NCBI GenBank assembly: GCA_039796575.1
Contig: JBDKJP010000017.1
Location: forward strand, 1-64,000
Length of the DNA stretch: 64,000 bases
Direction of reading: 5' to 3'
DNA from: UBA668 sp039796575
GTDB taxonomy: Bacteria; Actinomycetota; Acidimicrobiia; Acidimicrobiales; Ilumatobacteraceae
Below, piece after piece: positions 8,090-15,051 of this stretch. Below the pieces are notes generated by a model. It did no database searches, was not told where the DNA came from, and worked only from the letters and a program-made list of their open reading frames with translations. The position numbers and the translations under genes were made by a program. Position 1 is the first letter of the stretch; every line of letters begins with the position of its first letter.

Positions 8090-8596
8090 ATGCTGTTCTG
8101 GTTCCTGGGCACGGTGCTCGTCACCGTCTGGTACGTGTTCACCGACCCACGTTTCGACTACCGGCTGCTGCTGGTCGGCGCACTGCTGCCCGACCTCATC
8201 GACGTGCCGGGCGGACAGGCGCGATGGGCGCACAGCCTCACCGTCGCAGTCGGCATGCTGGCGGCCGTGATGCTGGTCACCGCGGGCCGCAAGCCGATCC
8301 GTCGCCTGCTCCTCGGCCTGCCCATCGGCATGCTGCTGCACCTCGTGTACGACGGCGCGTTCGCCGCCACCGAGGTGTTCTGGTGGCCGTTCAGCGGCTC
8401 GTGGGGCGACGTGGAGGTGCCGTCGCTCGAGCGGGCGTTGTGGCTGAACCTGCTGATGGAGACGGCGGGCATCGCGATGCTCGTCTGGGCGTACCGTCGT
8501 TTCGACCTCGCCGACCCGCAGCGCCGTCAGCAGTTCCTGCGACAGGGCACGCTCACCGATCTCGGGCCGACCGCGGGTCGTCGACGCCCGGTGTGA
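8090..8596 (+). CDS. Small integral membrane protein, YdjM-type metal-dependent hydrolase-like
   Basis: A 168-residue protein with about four hydrophobic segments (approximately residues 2-16, 23-33, 47-62 and 115-135). GALLPDLIDV, a following WAHSL and the later GMLLHLVYDG resemble the conserved Asp/His residues of LexA-regulated YdjM-type membrane hydrolases, but the match is partial. It probably sits in the cytoplasmic membrane; no substrate can be proposed. It follows the zinc-ribbon gene by four bases and precedes the histidine phosphatase by about a dozen, so all four genes from the penicillin-binding protein on form one transcript. The C-terminal 30 residues are charged and likely cytoplasmic. 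Confidence 0.65.
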   Translation: MLFWFLGTVLVTVWYVFTDPRFDYRLLLVGALLPDLIDVPGGQARWAHSLTVAVGMLAAVMLVTAGRKPIRRLLLGLPIGMLLHLVYDGAFAATEVFWWPFSGSWGDVEVPSLERALWLNLLMETAGIAMLVWAYRRFDLADPQRRQQFLRQGTLTDLGPTAGRRRPV

Positions 8597-8609
8597 TTCA
8601 CTGGCAACC

Positions 8610-9185
8610 GTGCTCTCCATCGTCCGTCACGCCCGCACCGAGGCCAACGCCGGGGGTCGTCTGCAGGGCTCGCTCGACCTGCCGCTCGACGAGGTCGGGC
8701 TCGCACAGGCGGCGGCGCTGCCTTCGCTGGTGGCCGGCATCGACCGGTTGGTCTGCTCGCCGTTGCTGCGCGCCCGGCAGACCGCGTCGGTGTTCGGCAT
8801 CGAGCCCACCATCGACGAGCGGTGGCGCGAGGTGAACTACGGCCCGTTCGAAGGGCACCGCATCGCCGACCTCCCGCAGGAGATGTGGCTGCGGTGGATC
8901 AACGACATCGACTACGCCCCCGAGGGCGCGGAGACGTTGCGTGCCATGGGCCGGCGCGTCGCCGACGCGCTCGACGACCTGGCCGAGGAGGCGCAGGACT
9001 CGCACGTCGTGGTGGTCACCCACGCCACCCCGGTGAAGGCCGCCATGGCGTGGGCGCTCGGGGTCGACGTCACCATCGCGTCGCGCAGTTGGGTCGACCA
9101 GGCCTCGGTCACCCGGCTCACCGTGCGCAACGGACGGCCGTCGCTGGCGGCGTTCAACCTGCTCCCGACCTGCTCGACGGACTGA
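8610..9185 (+). CDS. Histidine phosphatase family protein (phosphoglycerate-mutase-like)
   Basis: A 191-residue histidine phosphatase. The N-terminal motif is RHARTEANAGGRLQG, where the usual RHG has become RHA; the catalytic His is retained. The rest of the family pattern is present: CSPLLRARQTA, the acid-base glutamate in WREVNYGPFEG, and the second active-site His in VVVTHATPVKAAM. These enzymes remove or transfer phosphate from small phospho-compounds (cobalamin, sugar phosphates, nucleotides); the substrate is not predictable. The GTG start lies two residues before the core strand. It is the last gene of the run that starts at the penicillin-binding protein and is followed by a structured non-coding region. 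Confidence 0.85.
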   Translation: MLSIVRHARTEANAGGRLQGSLDLPLDEVGLAQAAALPSLVAGIDRLVCSPLLRARQTASVFGIEPTIDERWREVNYGPFEGHRIADLPQEMWLRWINDIDYAPEGAETLRAMGRRVADALDDLAEEAQDSHVVVVTHATPVKAAMAWALGVDVTIASRSWVDQASVTRLTVRNGRPSLAAFNLLPTCSTD

Positions 9186-9291
9186 TCGGCGAGGGTGCTT
9201 GCAATGCCCGCGTGAGGGGCGCATGATCGAACCAACCGGCACCCTTCACCCGCATCCCGGGGCGGCTGAGGCGCCAGAACCAACCCGAATG

Positions 9292-9320
9292 CAGGGGCAC
9301 CCACATACCTGGTGCCCCTG
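9292..9320. terminator. GC-rich hairpin, possible transcription terminator
   Basis: CAGGGGCACC (9292-9301) and GGTGCCCCTG (9311-9320) form a perfect 10-bp stem around a 9-base loop, and outer GAAT/ATTC (9287-9290, 9321-9324) can extend it across one bulge. No U-tract follows on either strand. It lies 100 bases after the histidine phosphatase and 210 bases after the 3' end of the RNase P RNA, so it could end either transcript. Confidence 0.45.
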
Positions 9321-9329
9321 ATTCGCGTC

Positions 9330-9533
9330 CGGGCCCGAGTGCGGGGCGCCCGGCGCTGTGCGGTGTGCGCGGTGGTCCGTGTCTCGTTCCGGACCCATGG
9401 GTCCGAATCGTGCCATTGACGGCGCAGTGCGGACCCGTGGGTCCGAAACCGGTCATCGGTGGCGTGAAACGGACCCGACCCCTGGCGGGGCAGCGCGGGC
9501 CCGAGTGCGGGGCGCCCGGTGGTGTGCGGTGTG
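9330..9533. repeat. Imperfect 38-base direct repeat pair (9330-9367 and 9496-9533)
   Basis: Both copies begin with CGGGCCCGAGTGCGGGGCGC, continue identically for 24 bases, differ over about four bases, then share GTGCGGTGTG. They are 166 bases apart and bracket the phased palindromes. The second copy abuts the 3' end of the RNase P RNA gene. No coding potential is apparent in this 345-base gap (9186-9530). Confidence 0.7.
9390..9476. repeat. Three palindromic CGGACCC units at exact 40-base spacing
   Basis: A perfect 16-base palindrome CGGACCCATGGGTCCG lies at 9390-9405. A near copy CGGACCCGTGGGTCCG is at 9430-9445 and a half-site CGGACCC at 9470-9476. The unit starts are exactly 40 bases apart, close to four helical turns, while the spacers differ in sequence. 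They could be protein-binding sites or a decaying palindromic repeat family. Confidence 0.7.
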
Positions 9534-9892
9534 GTGAGTCGGCCTGTAAGCGGGATTTTGTCCGGCCGCCGAAGCGGCCTGGGTGACCATCCATCTCTGC
9601 GGCCTACCCGAGAGGGGCCGGCGAACCGGCAGACGGGCAGCCCGTCCTCTCTGCTTGGCCTTGCTCCGAGTGGTGTGACCGAGCCGTACGGATCGCTCCG
9701 CACGCTGGTGCGCTCTTACCGCACCGTTGCACCCTTACCTGTGACCGGTCGCCCGGCCCATCGGCGGTCTCTCTCTGTTGTACTTGCGTCAGGTCGCCCC
9801 GACCTGGCTCGCGCCAGCACTCTGCCCTGTGGAGTCCCGACTTTCCTCGACACGGTCGATGCCGTGCCGCGGCCACCCGGCCGACTCACCAC
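9531..9892 (-). ncRNA. rnpB: RNase P RNA, bacterial type A
   Basis: This is the catalytic RNA of ribonuclease P, which removes the 5' leader of pre-tRNAs. Reading the minus strand, GAGGAAAGUC is present near the 5' end (about 9836-9848), the hallmark of the universal 5' core. The conserved ACAGAGAGAGACCGCC-like segment follows in the middle, and GAUGGAUGGUCACCCAGGCC plus GCUUACAGGCC stand near the 3' end. The termini GTGGTGAGTCGGCC (9892-9879) and its exact complement (9531-9544) form the P1 helix and fix the ends to within a few bases. A length of about 362 is normal for actinobacteria. Open frames crossing this region are spurious. Confidence 0.95.
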
Positions 9893-9898
9893 GGCACG

Positions 9899-9904
9899 AG
9901 TGTA
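9899..9904 (-). promoter_or_regulatory. -10 box (TACACT) of rnpB
   Basis: On the minus strand TACACT ends 6 bases before the predicted RNase P RNA 5' end at 9892. That is the expected distance from a -10 box to the transcription start and supports the mapped end. The -35 region is weak. Confidence 0.55.
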
Positions 9905-9939
9905 CGCGAGCCGGTCGCGAACTCGCCGGGAAACGGCAA

Positions 9940-9982
9940 CTGGGCGTGTTCCGTCCCGGGAACCGGGACGGAACACGCCCAG
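9940..9982. terminator. Perfect 20-bp inverted repeat hairpin upstream of rnpB
   Basis: CTGGGCGTGTTCCGTCCCGG (9940-9959) and its exact reverse complement (9963-9982) are separated by GAA. Shorter flanking CTCGCC and GGCGAG can add an outer stem. It lies 39 bases past the stop of the minus-strand ferritin-like gene and before the rnpB promoter, the right place for an intrinsic terminator, though no U-tract is present. A related imperfect repeat (CTGGG...CCCAG) is at 9991-10010. Confidence 0.6.
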
Positions 9983-10020
9983 AAGGCGAGCTGGGACGAA
10001 TCACGCCCAGAAGTGCAGCG

Positions 10021-11007
10021 TCACTCGCAGGTGGTGAAGTCGTACGCCATCGAGTTGAGGCTCGGCGTCTCGAAGTTCAGCTTGAGCCGCACGCCGTTCT
10101 CGTCGCCCGCACCACCGATGTAGGTGATGGGCGCCAGCGAGCCGTACTGGCCGGGGATGGCCACCGGCAGCGGGATCTCCGTCGAGGGCGGCGCGGCCGG
10201 GGCCGTGGTGTCGCCGGTCTCGGGCTGGGCGATGTCCTGCGCCGTGGTGGTGGGCGCCACGGTGGTGGTGGCCGCCGGGTTCGCGTTCTGCAGGTCGGTC
10301 GAGGTGACGTACTGGTCGGGGTTGATCTTCAGCGACATCAGCGCACCGTGACGGGCCGAGCGGGCGGCGAGGCGCATCGCCTCGGCGCGGAACGACGCCT
10401 GCGTGACCTGGGGGACCAGGGCCTGCGAGGTGGCCGCCGAGAGCAGCTCGAGCGTGACGACGAGGTTCACCATGTCGCGGGTGGGATCGTCGCTGGGAGC
10501 GATCTCCTTCGCGGTGTCGGTGGCCGGCGCGCCGTTGGTGACCCGCTCGAACACCGGATCGATGAACGCACTGTCGAGACGCGGGTTGCCACAGGTGAAC
10601 GGCTCGGCCGCACCGGCCTCGAGGGCCAGCTGGTTGAACGTCTCGGCCGACTTGCGGTGATGGTCGATGAAGCTCGCCACGAGCTCGGTCTGGTCGCCGA
10701 GGTCGGGGAACGTGCTGCTGGCCGGGGCCAGGAGGCCCTCGTCGACCATGCGCTGGTAGGCGTCGGCGATGGAGGTCTCGAACGAGGCCGAGGTGCGCAG
10801 CAGGACGCCGTCGTTCACCTTGCCCTCGGGCAGTTCGGGGTTGGGCTCACCGTTGCCGACGCGGCCGAGCTCGCCGGCGCTGCTGGCCGGGTTGCCACAG
10901 GCGGCCATGAACGCAGCCGCGGCGACGGTGATGCCGCCGATGCGGAACAGGCCGCGGCGGTCGTACGAAGCGCTGACGAGCGGCGTGGTGGAGGACTCGT
11001 TGCTCAT
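10021..11007 (-). CDS. Tat-exported ferritin-like lipoprotein
   Basis: A 328-residue exported protein. The N-terminus has a twin-arginine motif (DRRGLF, R17-R18), a hydrophobic stretch and a lipobox (M34-A-A-C37), so it is predicted to be folded in the cytoplasm, exported by Tat and lipid-anchored. The mature part is helical with FIDHHRKSAETFNQLALEAGAAEPF and later LVVTLELLSAATSQALVPQV and EAMRLAARSARHGALM, consistent with a ferritin-like four-helix bundle; the metal ligands are not the textbook set. A Thr/Pro-rich linker follows, then a short C-terminal part. The function is unknown. It is coupled to its neighbour: a GTG at 11016 would overlap that gene's stop, and the ATG at 11007 used here is nine bases later. 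Confidence 0.7.
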   Translation of the reverse strand: MSNESSTTPLVSASYDRRGLFRIGGITVAAAAFMAACGNPASSAGELGRVGNGEPNPELPEGKVNDGVLLRTSASFETSIADAYQRMVDEGLLAPASSTFPDLGDQTELVASFIDHHRKSAETFNQLALEAGAAEPFTCGNPRLDSAFIDPVFERVTNGAPATDTAKEIAPSDDPTRDMVNLVVTLELLSAATSQALVPQVTQASFRAEAMRLAARSARHGALMSLKINPDQYVTSTDLQNANPAATTTVAPTTTAQDIAQPETGDTTAPAAPPSTEIPLPVAIPGQYGSLAPITYIGGAGDENGVRLKLNFETPSLNSMAYDFTTCE

Positions 11008-11012
11008 GTGGT

Positions 11013-11693
11013 TCACCCTGCTCCCAGCAGCGATTCGGCTTCTTCGTCGACCAACAGCTCGGCCTCGTCGGTGACGCCGGCCAGGTTGCGCAGCGCGGTG
11101 ACGTGGCGGGACTCGGCCACCTGGATGGACGCGATGAGCGCCGCACCGTTGGTGCCCTGGAGCGAGGCGAGGAGATCGAGGTGCGTGGCCACGAGGGCGC
11201 TCTCGAGGTCGGAGGCGGTCAACAGCACGTCCTCGGTGCTGCCGCTGAACGACGACTTCCACTCGTCGAACAGTTCCTCGGACCGCGTGCTCGGGGCGCT
11301 CTTGCCGAGCAGGCCGCTGAGCGAGTTGGCGTACGCGAGGTGTGCCTGGCGCAGGGTGGTCATCACCGCGGCCTGCTGCTCGGTCCAGCCGGACACGCCG
11401 CCGATGGCCTGGCGGTACAGCCCCTCCACCGTGAGCTCGGTCTGCATCGCGGCAGCGAGGAGCGCGGTGTCGTCAGCCGTGGGCCGACGCGGCGGGGCCG
11501 TGGTGGTCGTGCTCTCGTCGGTGGCCGGCGGCGTGGTGGCGCTGGCGCGACCGCTGAAGAACGGCAGCAGCGACACGGCGGCGCCACCGATGCCGGCTGC
11601 GAGGAGGCCGCGACGGGGGAGCCGCTGCTCGGCCTCGACGCCGGACTGCGTCGATTCGATTTCCACTCGGGGTGTTCCTTTCGAGACGTTCAT
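11013..11693 (-). CDS. Tat-exported ferritin-like protein
   Basis: A 226-residue protein with a twin-arginine signal (LPRRGLLAAGIGGAAVSLLPF, about residues 25-46) and a likely cleavage after GRASA. A Thr-rich linker follows, then a helical domain with ALLAAAMQTELTVEGLYRQAI, MTTLRQAHLAYANSLSGLLG and a C-terminal VAESRHVTALRNLAG. The E..H spacing in these helices suggests a ferritin-like bundle. It resembles the adjacent lipoprotein in architecture (Tat signal, TTTTAPP linker, helical bundle), so the two probably work as a pair outside the membrane. A role in metal or oxidant handling would be only a guess. It is the first gene of the pair. Confidence 0.7.
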   Translation of the reverse strand: MNVSKGTPRVEIESTQSGVEAEQRLPRRGLLAAGIGGAAVSLLPFFSGRASATTPPATDESTTTTAPPRRPTADDTALLAAAMQTELTVEGLYRQAIGGVSGWTEQQAAVMTTLRQAHLAYANSLSGLLGKSAPSTRSEELFDEWKSSFSGSTEDVLLTASDLESALVATHLDLLASLQGTNGAALIASIQVAESRHVTALRNLAGVTDEAELLVDEEAESLLGAG

Positions 11694-11729
11694 CCCTAGC
11701 TTTCCCGGCCAGGGGTGAGCAGAGCAATT

Positions 11730-13175
11730 CTAGAAGTCCAGAGCCGACAGGTCGGGTATCCAACCGCGACTCCGTTCGACGGCCCGCCGCCACTGCTCGC
11801 GGTCGAGTCGTTCGCCGGGGGCCACCACGGTGCGCGGACGCCACGCGTGGGCGATGTCGTCGTGCCCGCCCCACACGCCCACGGCCAGGCCGGCCAGGTA
11901 GGCGGCGCCGATGGTGGTGGCCTCGGTGTGGCGTGACACCTCGACGTGCTTGCCGGTGGCGTTTGCCAGGGCCTGCACGAACGTGGGGTTCTCGCTCATC
12001 CCACCGTCGATGCGCAGGCTGGGGATGGTGTGGCCGGTGTCGGCCTCCGCCGCGTCGACCAGGTCGGCGCCGCGCTGGGCGACGCCCTCGAGGACTGCAC
12101 GGGTGATCTGCGGGCGGCCCGAGCCGCGGGTGAGGCCGAGCAGCGTGCCGCGGGCGCCGTAGTCCCAGTGCGGGGTGCCGAGCCCCATCAGTGCCGGCAC
12201 ATAGACCACGCCGTCGGTGCCGGTGCACTGGGCCGCGACGTCGTGGCTCTCGGCCGGGGAGGCGAGGATGCCCAGGTCGTTCACCAACCACTCCACGTTG
12301 GTGCCGGCCGACAGCATGATGGCCTCGGCGCCCCAGGTGAGGTGACCCGCATGGCTCCAGGCGACGATGGGGAACGTGCCGGCCGCCGTGCGGTTGCCCG
12401 ACGTGGGCGCGGCGCGGCCGGTGACGACGTCGAGCATGCCGCCGGTGCCGAACGTGATCTTCGCCTGCCCGGGGTGCACGCAGCTCTGGCCGACGAGGCT
12501 GCCCTGCTGGTCGCCGACGAGCGCGGCGATGGGCGGCGCGCCCGGCAGCGCGTGCGCCTGGCCGAACACGCCCGACGTGTCGACGATGACGGGCAGCATG
12601 TCGAGCGGGATGTTGAGCGCCGCGCAGGCGTTGGCCGACCAGCCGGTGGCATCGGGCTTGGTGAGGCCCGTGACCGCCGCGTTGGTGTGGTCGGTCGCGT
12701 GCGCAGTGCCGTTGCTGAGCACCCAGGCCACCCACGTGTCGACCGTGCCGAAGCACAGGTCGAGCTCGCGGCCCGGGTCGTACGTGTTGAGCAGCCAGGC
12801 CACCTTCGTGGCCGACTGGTTGGGGGCGAGCGCGAGCCCGTGCTCGGCCTTGGCGGTGATGCAGTCGAGCACCGTGCGCAGGTCCTGCCAGCCGAGGCCG
12901 GAGCCGACGGGCTCGCCGGTGGCGCGGTGCCACACGATGGTGCTGGCGCGCTGGGCGGTGATGCCCACGGCCGCCACCGGGCCGCCCTCGGCGAGCGCGA
13001 GGTTGGCCACCTCGAGCACGGCCGCCTTCATCGCGGTGGCGTCGAACTCGACCAGGCCGGGGAACGGTGACTGCGGTGGGAACGCGCGGTAGTGCAGCGC
13101 GTGCACCTCGCCGTCGGGGCGGATGACGGCAGCCCGCAACCCCGACGTCCCGACGTCGACGACCAGCACGCTCAT
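11730..13175 (-). CDS. FGGY-family carbohydrate kinase, glycerol-kinase-like
   Basis: A 481-residue two-domain sugar kinase. The first ATP-phosphate loop is VVDVGTSGLRAAVI; FGTGGMLD and GDQQGSLVGQ match the ADP-binding and activator regions of FGGY kinases, and LRIDGGMSENPTFVQALANATG plus TTIGAAYLAGLAVG form the family's C-terminal signature. It should phosphorylate glycerol or a related polyol with ATP. The operon (G3P dehydrogenase, alkyl-DHAP-synthase-like flavoprotein, membrane protein, this kinase) supports glycerol. A second kinase at 53608-55098 is closer to canonical GlpK, so this one may have another substrate such as dihydroxyacetone. Its ATG overlaps the upstream stop by four bases, with GGAAGGA as ribosome binding site. 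Confidence 0.8.
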   Translation of the reverse strand: MSVLVVDVGTSGLRAAVIRPDGEVHALHYRAFPPQSPFPGLVEFDATAMKAAVLEVANLALAEGGPVAAVGITAQRASTIVWHRATGEPVGSGLGWQDLRTVLDCITAKAEHGLALAPNQSATKVAWLLNTYDPGRELDLCFGTVDTWVAWVLSNGTAHATDHTNAAVTGLTKPDATGWSANACAALNIPLDMLPVIVDTSGVFGQAHALPGAPPIAALVGDQQGSLVGQSCVHPGQAKITFGTGGMLDVVTGRAAPTSGNRTAAGTFPIVAWSHAGHLTWGAEAIMLSAGTNVEWLVNDLGILASPAESHDVAAQCTGTDGVVYVPALMGLGTPHWDYGARGTLLGLTRGSGRPQITRAVLEGVAQRGADLVDAAEADTGHTIPSLRIDGGMSENPTFVQALANATGKHVEVSRHTEATTIGAAYLAGLAVGVWGGHDDIAHAWRPRTVVAPGERLDREQWRRAVERSRGWIPDLSALDF

Positions 13176-13582
13176 GTCACGTTCCTTCCGCGGGGTACGA
13201 GGCCACGCTTGCGCAGGATGCTGCCGAGCCCACCGCCCACCAGACCGGCGAACAGTACTGCGGTGAGGTTGAAGAACACGCCCAACCAGCTGACGCTGCC
13301 GCCGCGCAGCAGCTTCACCACCACGAACACCGCCTGGGCGATCAGGTAGGTGCCCGCGGCGCACACCATGCCGTGCAGCAACGGCAGGCCGCGCTCCTGC
13401 ACCCAGGCGGCGATGCCTGCGCCGAGCGTGAAGCCGAGCAGTGCGGCGAGCGAGAGCAGCAGCGCCCACGGCGAGTCGTCGCTGCCGTCGGCGGCGATGC
13501 GCGCACCGATGGAGAACGGGACGGCGAACACCAGCGCCACCGACGCGCCCTGTCGCAGCGCGACACGATCCAGGTTCTTCAC
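13172..13582 (-). CDS. Four-segment membrane protein of unknown function
   Basis: A 136-residue protein that is mostly membrane: hydrophobic segments at about residues 12-27, 37-55, 63-85 and 100-120, with a basic C-terminus (ILRKRGLVPRGRNVT). I do not recognise a family. Its GTG start overlaps the flavoprotein's stop (GTGA) and its own stop overlaps the kinase ATG, so it is locked into the glycerol operon between two enzymes. The position suggests a membrane helper such as a polyol channel or an anchor. But it is far too short for an aquaglyceroporin and lacks NPA boxes, so no function is claimed. Confidence 0.65.
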   Translation of the reverse strand: MKNLDRVALRQGASVALVFAVPFSIGARIAADGSDDSPWALLLSLAALLGFTLGAGIAAWVQERGLPLLHGMVCAAGTYLIAQAVFVVVKLLRGGSVSWLGVFFNLTAVLFAGLVGGGLGSILRKRGLVPRGRNVT

Positions 13583-15051
13583 GGCCAGGCCACCTCTCCG
13601 AACGGGTTGCGGAGGCCCATCTTGCCGGGGTTCAGCACGCCGTGCGCATCGAGCGCGTCCTTCACCGCCTGGAACACCGGCAGCGACGAACCGAGGGCCT
13701 CGGCGACGAAGCGGCTGCGGTTGAGGCCGACGCCGTGGTGGTGCGAGAGGTTGCCGCCGGCGGCGAGCACAGCGCGCGAGCCGGCATTCCACAGGGCGAG
13801 GTAGGTGGCCTCGACCTCGCCGGCCGGCGGGGTGGCCGCGAACGTGAAGTAGAGGCAGGCGCCGTCGAGGTAGCTGTGCGACAGGTGGCACGTGGCGGCC
13901 CGGGCGTGGGGCACGGCCATCATGGCGGCGCGCACGTCGTCGAAGATGCGGGGGAGCGCGGCCCACGGTGCGGCGATCTCGAGCGTGTCGACCACGAACC
14001 CCTTGCGGGTGAGCGCCTGGAGTGCGCTGGTGTCGTTGCGGTGGTGCATCCACTTCTCGACGAGTTCGTCGCCGAGGTCGCGAGCCGCGGCGCACTCCTG
14101 CGCGACGACCGACATCACCGCGTCGACGAGCGCGGGGTCGCCCTCGTCGAGCACGAGCAGCACGCAGTACGTGCCGTCGCCGCCCTGGCCGCGCTGGCTC
14201 TCGGGCGCGTCGTACAGTCGGAGCACGGCGGGGGTGGCGCCACGGCGCATGATGCGGCGGCACGCCTCGAGCCCCGCGTCGAACGTGTCGAACGCGTAGG
14301 CGGCGCGGCGTTCGTGCGGCGGCACCGGGTGCGCCTTGAGCCACACGCGGGTGACGACGCCGAGCGTGCCCTCGCTGCCGAGGAACAGCTGCGTGAGATC
14401 GGGGCCCTGCGCGCCGGCCGGGTGGCCACCCGTGCGCACCACCGAACCGTCGGCCAGCACCACCTCGAGCCCGGCGACGATGTGCTCGATCTTGCCGTAG
14501 CGGGTGCTGTACTGCCCGGCGCCGCGGCACGCCACCCAACCGCCGACGGTGGCGATGTCGAAGCTCTGCGGGAAGTGGCCGACGGTGAGGCCGTGCTCGG
14601 CCCGCAGCTCGCGCTCGAGGTCGGGCCCGAACGTGCCGGCCCACACCTCCACGAGCCCCGAGACGGCGTCGACCGACACGATGCCCTGCATCGAGGTGAG
14701 GTCGAGCAGCACACCACCGAACACGGGCACCGAGGCGCCGACCACACCGCTGCGGCCGCCCGCCGGCGTGACGGGGACGTGGTGCTGGTGGCAGGCGCGC
14801 AGCACGGCGGCCACCTCGTCGGTGGTGGCGGGCGAGGCGACGACGGCGGCGCGTTGCAGCACCCGCCCCTGCAGCGCCCAGTGCATCGACAGCGGCCACC
14901 AGTCGCGACTGGCGTCGGCGGTGGCGGCCAGGTCGGTGGTGGTGGCACAGGCCGACCCGAGCGCGTCGAGGAAGCCGTCGGGCAGCGGCGCCGGTGCCGG
15001 CAGCACGTGGTCGGTGCCGAGCAGTTCGATCGGTTCGGTGGGTCGGGTCAC
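13579..15051 (-). CDS. FAD-linked oxidase, alkyldihydroxyacetonephosphate-synthase-like
   Basis: A 490-residue flavoprotein of the VAO/PCMH (FAD_binding_4) type. The FAD domain has PVTPAGGRSGVVGASVPV, then FDIATVGGWVACRGAGQYSTRYG and LFLGSEGTLGVVTRVWLK. These match alkyl-DHAP synthase particularly well (the TVGGW.A.R..G....RYG.IE pattern). The C-terminal HHHG motif (NLSHHHGVGLNRSRF), needed in AGPS, is also present. AGPS swaps an acyl for an alkyl group on acyl-DHAP to make ether lipids; other relatives oxidise hydroxy acids. Here it sits between G3P dehydrogenase and a glycerol kinase with four-base overlaps on both sides, so its substrate is probably a glycerol or DHAP derivative. Ether-lipid synthesis is plausible but unproven. 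Confidence 0.78.
   Translation of the reverse strand: MTRPTEPIELLGTDHVLPAPAPLPDGFLDALGSACATTTDLAATADASRDWWPLSMHWALQGRVLQRAAVVASPATTDEVAAVLRACHQHHVPVTPAGGRSGVVGASVPVFGGVLLDLTSMQGIVSVDAVSGLVEVWAGTFGPDLERELRAEHGLTVGHFPQSFDIATVGGWVACRGAGQYSTRYGKIEHIVAGLEVVLADGSVVRTGGHPAGAQGPDLTQLFLGSEGTLGVVTRVWLKAHPVPPHERRAAYAFDTFDAGLEACRRIMRRGATPAVLRLYDAPESQRGQGGDGTYCVLLVLDEGDPALVDAVMSVVAQECAAARDLGDELVEKWMHHRNDTSALQALTRKGFVVDTLEIAAPWAALPRIFDDVRAAMMAVPHARAATCHLSHSYLDGACLYFTFAATPPAGEVEATYLALWNAGSRAVLAAGGNLSHHHGVGLNRSRFVAEALGSSLPVFQAVKDALDAHGVLNPGKMGLRNPFGEVAWP

Noticed and set aside
9190..9247. tRNA-like stretch with AGGGTGC...GCACCCT closing stem
   Set aside because: A 7-bp end stem forms, but there is no recognisable TPsiC arm, D-arm or anticodon loop of the right size. 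At most it is another hairpin.
9390..9476. CRISPR array
   Set aside because: Only three units, of which the third is a half-site. Repeats are 16 bases and there are no cas genes in the window.
9778..11718. Long plus-strand open frame antisense to the ferritin-like genes
   Set aside because: It crosses the RNase P RNA 5' half and runs antisense to two genes with clear signal peptides. The translation is arginine/glycine-rich with no domain, as expected for a shadow frame in GC-rich DNA.
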